Shown here piece by piece: positions 52,749-59,170 of a stretch of 59,170 bases of DNA; within the stretch, counting starts at the first letter, position 1, and each line of letters opens with the position of its first letter. Position numbers and translations under genes: made by a program. The DNA is from Candidatus Anaeroferrophillacea bacterium (lineage in GTDB: Bacteria; Desulfobacterota; Anaeroferrophillalia; Anaeroferrophillales; Anaeroferrophillaceae): contig JAFGAM010000115.1 of NCBI GenBank assembly GCA_016933675.1, positions 1 to 59,170 on the forward strand, in the 5' to 3' direction. The notes beneath the pieces were generated by a model that saw nothing but the letters and a program-made list of their open reading frames with translations, was not told the origin of the DNA and did no database searches.

Positions 52749-53264
52749 ATGGCCGATGAGCGGAAACATATCGGCGTCCTCGGGGTGGGCAACCTGCTGC
52801 TCATGGACGAGGGGCTGGGTATTCATCTGGTGCGATATCTGGAAGCGCATTTCGATCTGCCGCCGGAGGTGGTACTGCAGGATGGTGGCACCGCGGGCAT
52901 CATGCTGATCCCGTTCATCGAATCATGCCGGGTGCTGCTGGTGGTCGATGCCCTGGCGATCGATGCCCCGCCGGGGACGGTGCGCGAGTACTGTGACGGC
53001 GAGGTCCATGCCGGCCTGCTGGCGACCGGTCTGTCGCCCCATCAGCTGGGGTTTCTCGAGGCCCTGGAAATCTGTCGCCTGCAGGACCGGGCGCCGGAGC
53101 GGCTGGTGGTCATCGGCGTCTGTCCGGCGGTAGTTGGTGCCGGGGTCGAACTGTCGCCGACGATTGGCGTCCTGCTGCCGGCGCTTGCCGACCGGGTGGC
53201 CGTGCGTCTTGTTGAATTCGGGGTTGCCGTCGTCCGGCGATCAATGGAGGCGTCCGGTGCATGA
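52749..53264 (+). CDS. Hydrogenase maturation endopeptidase (HyaD/HybD family)
   Basis: 171 residues of the M52 endopeptidase that trims the large-subunit C-terminus after nickel insertion. Seen are VLGVGNLLLMDEGLGIHLV (with the Asp/Glu metal ligands), VVDALAI and a later His in GLSPHQLG. The ATG at 52749 gives the family's usual N-terminus; ATGs at 52713 and in-frame earlier add only atypical residues. It overlaps the hypA start by 8 bases. It very likely cuts the adjacent HyaB. Confidence 0.9.
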   Translation: MADERKHIGVLGVGNLLLMDEGLGIHLVRYLEAHFDLPPEVVLQDGGTAGIMLIPFIESCRVLLVVDALAIDAPPGTVREYCDGEVHAGLLATGLSPHQLGFLEALEICRLQDRAPERLVVIGVCPAVVGAGVELSPTIGVLLPALADRVAVRLVEFGVAVVRRSMEASGA

Positions 53265-53727
53265 AATGTCCCTGGCCCAGGGGTTGCTGTCCCGGCTGGC
53301 GGGTCTGGCCGCCGAACATGGTGCCTGCCGGGTGCTGCGGGTGCGGGTGCACATCGGCCCGCAGGCGGGGATTGTGACGGAATCCTTCCGCTTCGGTTTC
53401 GATGTTCTCAAGGGAGCGGCATTGGTGACCCGCGATGCGGTGCTGGAACTGGAGGCGGACGCGGCGGCGGAGCATGTTTCGCTGTTGCCGGCTGAGCGCG
53501 GAGGATACGGCCTCCGGCATGGCGAACCGGGCGGGGGGGGCAGTGGTCTCGCGGATGCCTTTGGCGGGATACCCGATGGTAATGTCGCCGATAATGCCGT
53601 CGCGGCTGATTGTGCGGCCGCTCTGCATTCCGGTTTCGCCATGCTCCCCGGCAGTGGTCCGGGCGCCGACGATCTGCTGCTCATGCAGGTGGAACTGGAA
53701 ACCGATGTGGATGACGAGGAAGAATGA
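53257..53727 (+). CDS. hypA: Nickel-insertion protein HypA, lacking its zinc-binding motif
   Basis: 156 residues against about 113 for typical HypA. The N-terminus HEMSLAQGLL, with Ni ligand H2, and the core strands (RVLRVRVHIGPQAGIVTESFRFGF) match HypA. The zinc domain should then follow as two CxxC pairs. Instead there are about 60 Gly/Ala-rich residues without any CxxC; only isolated cysteines occur (GAC near residue 24 and DCAA near 124). The ending LLLMQVELETD resembles the family's last strand. I checked the other two frames and found no CxxC pair there either, so a simple frameshift does not explain it. The GTG start is fixed by GGAGG at 53246-53250. Confidence 0.75.
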   Translation: MHEMSLAQGLLSRLAGLAAEHGACRVLRVRVHIGPQAGIVTESFRFGFDVLKGAALVTRDAVLELEADAAAEHVSLLPAERGGYGLRHGEPGGGGSGLADAFGGIPDGNVADNAVAADCAAALHSGFAMLPGSGPGADDLLLMQVELETDVDDEEE

Positions 53728-53828
53728 ATGCTTTCCGGCAGGTGATCTGCCGGGAAGGGGACGGCCGCGGAGCGGTTCGTAGCCAATTTCGCAAAAAATA
53801 TGCCGGAAATAATTGCAGGGGATTGACC

Positions 53829-54575
53829 ATGTGTGATCAGTGCGGCTGCCGCCCTCCGGCGGCTGAAGATGCAGTGACGGCGGAGGCGGAACGGCCGGCC
53901 ACCGGGACCGTGACCGTCGATGTCAACGAGCGCCTGCTGGCGGCCAATGACGAGCAGGCCGCCGCCAATCGTCGCCATGTGGAGCGTCTCGGCGCGGTGG
54001 CGGTCAACCTCATCAGCAGCCCCGGCGCGGGCAAGACGAGCCTTTTGGAGCGGACCATCGCCGAACTGGGGGGTGAGCTGAAGATCGGCGTACTGGAGGG
54101 GGATATCGAAACCGAACGTGATGCCGAACGCCTGCGTGCCTACGGCGTGCCGGTGGCGGCGCTGACCACCGGGGGCGCCTGTCATCTTGACGCGCCGCTG
54201 GTGCATCGCGGTCTGCACCGGCTGGAGACCGCGACACCCGGCGGCCTCGACCTCATCTTTATCGAGAACGTCGGCAATCTTGTCTGTCCGGCGACCTTTT
54301 TTCTCGGCGAACACGCCCGCGTGGTGCTGCTCTCGGTACCCGAAGGGGACGACAAGCCGGCCAAATACCCCCGCGCTTTCAGCACCTCGCAGCTTTTCGT
54401 GATTACCAAGACCGATCTGCTGCCGTATTTCGATTTCTCTGTCGACGCGGTGACAGCCGATGCCCGCGGGGTCAATCCGGGTCTGCCGGCGGTGGCGCTG
54501 TCGGCGGTTACCGGCGCAGGATTTGCACCGTGGATTGACTGGCTGCGCAAGCTGCGCCCATGCGGACGGGCGTGA
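53829..54575 (+). CDS. hypB: Nickel GTPase HypB
   Basis: 248 residues of the SIMIBI-class GTPase that delivers nickel. The N-terminus MCDQCGC is the high-affinity nickel site. The P-loop SSPGAGKTS lies at 63-71, the conserved metal-binding pair C118-H119 (GGACHLD) in the dimer interface, and ENVGNLVCP and TKTDLLP (G4) follow. It has no poly-His nickel storage stretch. ATG 53829 is preceded by GCAGGGGATTGACC. It lies about 100 bases after hypA. Confidence 0.95.
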   Translation: MCDQCGCRPPAAEDAVTAEAERPATGTVTVDVNERLLAANDEQAAANRRHVERLGAVAVNLISSPGAGKTSLLERTIAELGGELKIGVLEGDIETERDAERLRAYGVPVAALTTGGACHLDAPLVHRGLHRLETATPGGLDLIFIENVGNLVCPATFFLGEHARVVLLSVPEGDDKPAKYPRAFSTSQLFVITKTDLLPYFDFSVDAVTADARGVNPGLPAVALSAVTGAGFAPWIDWLRKLRPCGRA

Positions 54576-54585
54576 GCTTCGGCCT

Positions 54586-54717
54586 GTGAAAGAAGGAACC
54601 GGAGCGGTGGTGGGTAATCCGGTACACGGTGATCGCTTGCTCATTTTCGATTTCGAACAGAACGCGATATTGTCCTGCGCGCAGATGGATGGCGGGGACA
54701 ATCGTTTCTTCTTTCAT
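54586..54717 (-). pseudogene. RelE/ParE-type toxin C-terminal fragment
   Basis: On the minus strand the sequence [20 protein letters not shown] then [18 protein letters not shown] matches the C-terminal half of RelE/ParE toxins (normally L.G.YRV.FEI....V.V..I.HR). About 45 N-terminal residues and any antitoxin are missing, and recQ begins 12 bases away on the other strand. I infer a degraded toxin gene. Confidence 0.6.
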
Positions 54718-54728
54718 CCCGAGACCTG

Positions 54729-56906
54729 ATGCGTATGCCCGATCCACCGGCGCAGATTCTCAAACAGTACTGGGGGCATGAAGGATTTCTCGATTGCCAG
54801 GAGGAAGCGATTGCCGCGGTGCTCGAGCGGCGTGATTCGGTTACGGTACTGCCCACCGGGGGTGGCAAATCGATATGCTATCAACTGCCGGCCCTCATGC
54901 GGCCGGGCCTCGTCCTGGTGGTTTCACCCCTGATTGCCCTGATGAAGGATCAGGTCGATACTCTCAAACTCAACGGCATTAAAGCGGCGGCCATCAACAG
55001 TACGCTGACGATGGCGGAAAAAGTCGCCATTGCCGCCGCGTTACGGGCCGGTGAAATCACTCTGCTCTATATCTCGCCGGAAAAGTTGGTTCAGGAACGT
55101 ACGCTGAATTTTTTCCGCTCCCTTGAAATCTCTTTTATCGCCATCGACGAGGCCCACTGCATCAGTCAGTGGGGCCATGATTTCCGCCCTGAATACCGTC
55201 AGCTCGGCCTTCTCAAAGAACATTTTCCCGGGGTTTCGGTGCATGCCTACACCGCCACCGCCACCGCCGCCGTGCGCGCAGATATCGCCGCCCAGCTCAA
55301 CCTCAGGGAGCCGGCCTTTCTCGTCGGCGCTTTCGACCGTCCCAACCTGATCTACCGGGTGCGGCGCAAAAGCAGCCATCATTCGGAGCAGATACTTGCG
55401 GTCCTGCGCCGGCATCCGCAACAGTCGGCGATTATCTACTGCCAGAGCCGCCGCGAGGTCGATCAACTCAACGCCATGTTGCGGAAGACCGGCTTTAGCT
55501 GCTATCCCTATCATGCCGGCATGAGTGATCGTGATCGCCAGGTCAGCCATGAAGCCTTTATCAACGACGAGGACGGCATCATGGTGGCGACCATCGCCTT
55601 CGGCATGGGGGTCGACAAATCCAACGTCCGTTTGGTGCTGCACAGCGGTATGCCCAAGGCTCTGGAGAACTATCAGCAGGAAAGCGGCCGCGCCGGGCGC
55701 GACGGGCTGCCGGCCCAATGCCTGCTCTTTTACGGCAGCAACGACCTCCAGCGCTGGCAGCGCAACCTGCGGGATAAAGGCGGTTCCGAGACCCCGGGAG
55801 CCGAAAGGTCCCTGGCCGCCATGCTTGACTACATCCACGGCAATCGCTGCCGCCATCGGGCCCTGGTTGCATATTTCGGCCAGGAGTTGAAAACGGAAAA
55901 CTGCGGCGCCTGTGATATCTGTCTGGCGGAACGGGTACCGGTGGCCGAACCCCTGATTGTGGCCCGGAAGATCCTTGCCGGTATCCTGCGCCAGGGCGAG
56001 AATTTCGGTGCCGATTACTGCGCCCTGGCCCTGAAGGGATCCCGCGACCGCCGCATCCGGGCCAACCGCCACGACCAGCTCAGCACCTGGGGGATTCTGG
56101 CTTCCGAGCCGCTTGATACCATCAAGGACTGGATCGAGCAGTTGCTTGGCCAGGATTATCTCATCCGGTCGGGCGACTACAACATTCTGAAACTGACCCC
56201 GGCCGGCCGGGCGCTGCTGACTGGTGAAGGCGAGGTGAGGATTTCGACCCTGACCCCGGCGGAACGCGAGTCATCCGCCCATGACCGGCCCGGCCTGACC
56301 AGCCGTGAACTGACTCCAGGCGAAGACACCCTCTTTGCAGCGTTGCGCCGACTGCGTCGCGAACTGGCGCGTGAACGCGGGGTTCCACCGTATGTGATTT
56401 TCAGCGATCGCTCGCTGTATGACATGGCCTGCCGGCGGCCGACCAGCCCGGAACATTTCCGCCTCATCCAGGGCGTCGGCGAACATAAACGGGAACAGTT
56501 TGCCGCCTCCTTTACCGAATGCATCGCCAGCTTCTGCGAGCAAAACGACCTGGAAACCAATCTCCAGCCGGAAGTCATAGTCGCCCCGCTGACGGAGCGG
56601 CCGCGAACCTCTTCCATCGCCGCCCGGACCGCGGCCGAATACTTTGCCCAAGGCCTGCCCATTGCCGCGATTGCCACCCGTCTGGAACGGGCCGAAAGCA
56701 CGGTGTACGGTTATTTCTTCAACTGGCTGAAAGACGAAAAGATCACTGATCCCGGCCCCTGGGTTGCGACCGCCACCCGGGAGCGTATCGAAAGCGTAAT
56801 CGATGCCGCCGGCGATGGCCGGCTCAAGCCGATTTACCTGGCTCTGAACGGCGAAATATCCTACAACGAAATCATGATTGTCACCACATGCCGGCGCAAC
56901 CGCTGA
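54729..56906 (+). CDS. recQ: ATP-dependent DNA helicase RecQ
   Basis: 725 residues. The helicase core has [14 protein letters not shown] (Walker A), [20 protein letters not shown] (DEAH box), [10 protein letters not shown] and YTATAT. The RQC zinc-binding Cys residues (CRHRA, CGACDIC) follow. Then comes an HRDC-like region ([16 protein letters not shown]) and a C-terminal helix-turn-helix extension ([19 protein letters not shown]), which occurs in a subset of RecQ proteins. Unwinds DNA 3' to 5' in recombination and repair. The start follows CATCCCGAGACCTG with only a weak ribosome-binding site. Confidence 0.95.
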   Translation: MRMPDPPAQILKQYWGHEGFLDCQEEAIAAVLERRDSVTVLPTGGGKSICYQLPALMRPGLVLVVSPLIALMKDQVDTLKLNGIKAAAINSTLTMAEKVAIAAALRAGEITLLYISPEKLVQERTLNFFRSLEISFIAIDEAHCISQWGHDFRPEYRQLGLLKEHFPGVSVHAYTATATAAVRADIAAQLNLREPAFLVGAFDRPNLIYRVRRKSSHHSEQILAVLRRHPQQSAIIYCQSRREVDQLNAMLRKTGFSCYPYHAGMSDRDRQVSHEAFINDEDGIMVATIAFGMGVDKSNVRLVLHSGMPKALENYQQESGRAGRDGLPAQCLLFYGSNDLQRWQRNLRDKGGSETPGAERSLAAMLDYIHGNRCRHRALVAYFGQELKTENCGACDICLAERVPVAEPLIVARKILAGILRQGENFGADYCALALKGSRDRRIRANRHDQLSTWGILASEPLDTIKDWIEQLLGQDYLIRSGDYNILKLTPAGRALLTGEGEVRISTLTPAERESSAHDRPGLTSRELTPGEDTLFAALRRLRRELARERGVPPYVIFSDRSLYDMACRRPTSPEHFRLIQGVGEHKREQFAASFTECIASFCEQNDLETNLQPEVIVAPLTERPRTSSIAARTAAEYFAQGLPIAAIATRLERAESTVYGYFFNWLKDEKITDPGPWVATATRERIESVIDAAGDGRLKPIYLALNGEISYNEIMIVTTCRRNR

Positions 56907-57045
56907 CATATCGGTGCTTCGGGGTTTTTCAGGGGATATCAACACCAGTTCATCCTGTTCTTTGGCAGCGACAATCTTTTCCAGCCGGAAGTGGCTGTAG
57001 CGGTAGGGCTCCAAGCCGTTGAGCTTGCCGGTCTCCACCAGCGGG
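56907..57045 (-). pseudogene. IS66-family transposase C-terminal fragment
   Basis: On the minus strand VETGKLNGLEPYRYSHFRLE then KIVAAKEQDELVL matches the extreme C-terminus of IS66 TnpC (ETAKANGLEPYAYLR..L..LP.A...). Nothing upstream in frame continues the gene, so only the tail remains. Its end abuts recQ. Confidence 0.65.
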
Positions 57046-57116
57046 CGTTGGGCATTTTAGTTGTTCCCGGTTTTCAGTTGACTTTTTGCAGCTTTCGGCT
57101 AGGCTTTATCATCAAG

Positions 57117-57150
57117 ACCGGCATGGCGTAAGAACCGGCATGGCGTAAGA
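57117..57150. repeat. Perfect 17-bp tandem duplication
   Basis: ACCGGCATGGCGTAAGA occurs twice in a row (57117-57133, 57134-57150) downstream of the toxin-antitoxin pair. It is probably a replication slippage or excision scar. Confidence 0.85.
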
Positions 57151-57191
57151 CTCATATGGTAAGCTTTTTTTGATAGGGAGCAAAAGCCCGC

Positions 57192-57530
57192 TCACTCCGT
57201 CAGCTGCTCAGCCTCCACACCCAGGGCCGCGGCCAGTTTTTTAAGGGTGGCCGGGCGCGGTGTGATACCGCCTTTTTCGAGGCGAGCCAGTGCCGGTTGA
57301 CTCATGCCGCTTTGCTTGGCCAGTTCGGCCTGGGTTAGGCCCCGATAATCGCGCCAGGCTTTAACCAGGGTGGCACCGTCCAGAGCAACGGCCTGAACCA
57401 CCTCATGCGGCAGCCAAACATCGGCGGGATCGGCCTGTTTCAGCAGGGCCTGATATTCGCTCCAGGGCAGCACGGCAAAAGCCGGATGCCCGTTCTCGAA
57501 AATGATCTGGGGGTTAGTAGGTGCGCTCAT
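57192..57530 (-). CDS. Xre-family helix-turn-helix antitoxin
   Basis: 112 residues. The N-terminal half resembles a prevent-type dimerisation strand (FENGHPAFAVLPWSEYQALL); the C-terminal half is a Cro/C1-type helix-turn-helix (LTQAELAKQSGMSQPALARL, ending LKKLAAALGVEAEQLTE). It should bind the toxin and repress the operon. The gene lies downstream of the toxin and overlaps it by 17 bases, as in HigBA/RelE-Xre systems. Confidence 0.85.
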   Translation of the reverse strand: MSAPTNPQIIFENGHPAFAVLPWSEYQALLKQADPADVWLPHEVVQAVALDGATLVKAWRDYRGLTQAELAKQSGMSQPALARLEKGGITPRPATLKKLAAALGVEAEQLTE

Positions 57531-57774
57531 CGCGTTTTTTTACCTCTTGAATAAAGTGGATTTTAACTTCTTGCAGCTCGATATCAAAGAAAACCCGATA
57601 GCGGCCGACACGCAGGCGATAGCCGTAATCATGGTTGGCCAAAGACTTCACCTGACAGCCGCCGTGTTCGCCCGGCAAAGCCTTCACTGCGTTAACAATC
57701 GCGGTGCGATCTTTCAACGGGATGCCGGCAAGCTGTTTAAGAGTTCGTTTATGCCATTTGATCTCGGTTTCCAT
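57514..57774 (-). CDS. RelE-type toxin
   Basis: 86 residues with the RelE/ParE fold features: KWHKRTLKQLAGIPLKDRTA near the start and LRVGRYRVFFDIELQEVKIHFI in the second half. Such toxins usually cut mRNA at the ribosome or poison gyrase; which applies cannot be told. The ATG at 57774 is used; the longer frame to 57792 starts within the promoter. The antitoxin follows in the same operon. Confidence 0.85.
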   Translation of the reverse strand: METEIKWHKRTLKQLAGIPLKDRTAIVNAVKALPGEHGGCQVKSLANHDYGYRLRVGRYRVFFDIELQEVKIHFIQEVKKRDERTY

Positions 57775-57780
57775 AAAACC

Positions 57781-57809
57781 GCAATATAACACTTTATATC
57801 ATTTGTCAA
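57781..57809 (-). promoter_or_regulatory. Promoter/operator of the toxin-antitoxin operon
   Basis: On the minus strand TTGACA (57809-57804) is followed by TATTGC (57786-57781) at 17 bases or TATATT at 15. The surrounding AT-rich stretch repeats AATGATATA twice (about 57800 and 57822), which could be the antitoxin's operator. Confidence 0.5.
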
Positions 57810-57935
57810 TCATTGAATATATCATTGATGTTTACAGCATATGTTCGTCCACCCCTTAAGCACAATGGCCAGGTTGTTCCCGACCGCTGGTTGATCAACT
57901 ATTACGAGCCCGGCACCAGCAGGTTTACGTTCTTT

Positions 57936-58280
57936 TCAGTCCTTTGTGGTTACTAACATCACCCTGTAACAGCTTTTCCAGTTTTTTCCTGGTTTTTTCA
58001 TCTCTGATCGACAACCTAAAAGCAATTCCGGCCGCTCCTCGAGCCGTTTGCTGATGCCATAGAAGACCGCCGCCACATGTTTGCAGATACCGGCCCAGTC
58101 GGGGCAGTCACAGGCAAAGGATATTTCACCCTTCAGCGGAAACAGGCCCTGTTCAGGGTTGGTAACCACTTCCATCACCTCAGCAGAAAAACGGCCCTGC
58201 AAAAGTTCCACCAGCGAGGAAATCCGACCAGTGCATTTCCGTTTGATGGCGGCCCGTTTGTCCCGCGGCAGGGTTGATAT
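57936..58280 (-). pseudogene. SWIM zinc-finger protein fragment
   Basis: About 115 residues. They contain KRAAIKRKCTGRISSLVELL then GEISFACDCPDWAGICKHVA and AVFYGISKRLEERPELLL, the SWIM zinc-finger (CxCx6CxH) and its usual neighbours. Complete proteins of this kind are much longer on both sides. The upstream end runs into IS91-like sequence near 58280, and the downstream end loses similarity after ELLL. No own start codon can be assigned. Confidence 0.6.
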
Positions 58281-58991
58281 TTGGAGCGGACGCGGACATT
58301 GTGGTCGGCGATTCAGCGTCCACAACGGGGTGAGGATTGAGGTGGGTGACCGGAAAGGACTGGAAGCGCTGGCGCAGTATGTCATCCGCAATCCGTTATA
58401 ACGAGCAGAGCGGGATGGTTATCTACCGCTCGAAAATGACCTATGGGAAGAATCGCAAGAATTTCAGGGTATTTGAAGCGGGCGAGTTTGTCGCGGCGAT
58501 TACGCAGCACATTCCCGAGAAAAACCATCAACTGGTGAGGTACTATGGGTGGTATTCGAACCGCAGCCGGGGCGGCCGTCTGAAGGCGGAGCGACCGGAT
58601 GCTGGCGATATGCCTTCGGCGGGTGCCGCCGTCATCGCCGTTGCCGATTACGAACCGCGCCGGATGCCGTCGCCGAAGTGGCGTGAATGCATCAAAAAGG
58701 TCTGGTAGGTCGATCCGTTGCTGTGTCCCCGTTGTCAGGGGGAGATGAAGATTGTCGGTTTTATCACGGATTACCCGGTCATTCGCAAGATACTCAAACA
58801 TCTCGACCTGTGGGAGCGGCCGCCACCGGTTGCCCCGGTTCTTCCAGGTGTGGCTTCGGTGCCGCCGTCGCCCCGACCATTTGCCGGCGAAGCGTTGGTA
58901 TATGAGCCGTTTGACGATGGTTGGCCGGGGTATGAAGAGCCGGTGTGCGCCGTGAAAGGGTCCGGCCAGGTCACGGGGCAGAGCTGGGGTG
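58275..58991 (+). pseudogene. IS91-family (Y2 rolling-circle) transposase, broken
   Basis: Fragments in two plus-strand frames match IS91-like transposases. In one frame there is VHNGVRIEVGDRKGLEALAQ YVIRNPL, ending at a stop near 58401. After a frameshift with lost codons comes YNEQSGMVIYRSKMTYGKNR, HIPEKNHQLVRYYGWYSNRS and RRMPSPKWRECIKKVW. An in-frame TAG (58706-58708) interrupts it, followed by VDPLLCPRCQGEMKIVGFI, the conserved C-terminal zinc motif. It is therefore inactive. The N-terminal catalytic half is missing. Confidence 0.75.
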
Positions 58992-59170
58992 TGTGCGCTG
59001 ATATACCTGAAAACGATTCAATCCGTCATAATCCCGTAAGGTCTATGTTGTTATGAAGATAAATATGTGGTATGGACGCAAAGATGCAAGCGAAGATAAC
59101 AATGGTGTGACCGATGTGGTGGCAAGGGGGGCCGTAGTGTTCCGTACCTCGGTAACTACCCTGGTGACAT
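58992..59170. other. Right window end
   Basis: 179 bases after the transposase remnant, at the window edge. A 46-codon open stretch on the minus strand (59026-59169) has no start and no family I recognise. Nothing else is supported. Confidence 0.3.

Noticed and set aside
56271-57038. Minus-strand open frame of 255 codons through the 3' end of recQ
   Set aside because: Only its first 45 residues resemble a real protein (IS66 tail); the rest is recQ antisense, so only the fragment is annotated.

Overview
The window is 59 kb of GC-rich bacterial chromosome that reads as a Desulfuromonadia (Geobacter/Pelobacter/Desulfuromonas-like) bacterium. This placement is inferred from gene content: a membrane-bound group 1 [NiFe] hydrogenase with its Hyp maturation set, the zapB-like/zapA/6S RNA/RNase Y/YmdB order, HD-GYP and HDOD signalling proteins, ATP-type PEP carboxykinase and a V4R-domain protein. 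No rRNA or taxon marker gives a species.

Left part (1-19.3 kb). An IS21-like remnant abuts a peptide/nickel-type ABC transporter operon that keeps only its binding protein and first permease. Next come a GAF/PP2C phosphatase, an HDOD protein with a degenerate receiver, tRNA-Met(CAT) with a strong promoter, apt with a triple 18-bp repeat in its leader, a membrane-anchored penicillin-binding protein overlapping a radical SAM gene, a small-gene cluster ending in zapA, 6S RNA, rny-ymdB, a small unknown gene, an amidohydrolase and a dynamin-like GTPase.

Middle part (19.3-42.8 kb). dnaE is followed by a distinctly AT-rich two-gene V4R/HAMP-like cassette flanked by inverted repeats. Then come pckA, dedA-uppP, an iron-sulfur flavoprotein, an HD-GYP regulator, and a tight minus-strand block mreB-mreC-mreD-mrdA-rodA-radA-(PgaB-type glycoside hydrolase) for rod shape and wall synthesis. 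It is followed by xseA-M23 peptidase-xseB-ispA on the plus strand.

Right part (42.9-54.6 kb). A lipoprotein monoheme cytochrome precedes the hydrogenase structural genes (small subunit, large subunit, cytochrome b). Then come hypF, hypC, hypD, hypE, a maturation endopeptidase, hypA and hypB. Together they build and mature a periplasm-facing H2-uptake enzyme feeding the quinone pool. Three features are odd: HypA lacks the zinc-binding CxxC pairs of its family, HypF carries two Gly/Ala-rich insertions, and a repeat element with inverted ends sits between the two structural subunit genes.

Right end (54.6-59.2 kb). recQ is followed by mobile-element debris: a RelE-like fragment, an IS66 C-terminal fragment, an intact-looking RelE/Xre toxin-antitoxin pair, a SWIM-domain fragment and an IS91-type transposase pseudogene.

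The least explained items are a dispersed repeat family with GGAACCGTAAC / GTTACGAAGCCATC ends, an intrinsic terminator with no assigned gene downstream of 6S RNA, the zinc-less HypA and the V4R cassette. I did not find a clear-cut novel defence or biosynthetic system. No CRISPR array or rRNA was seen.
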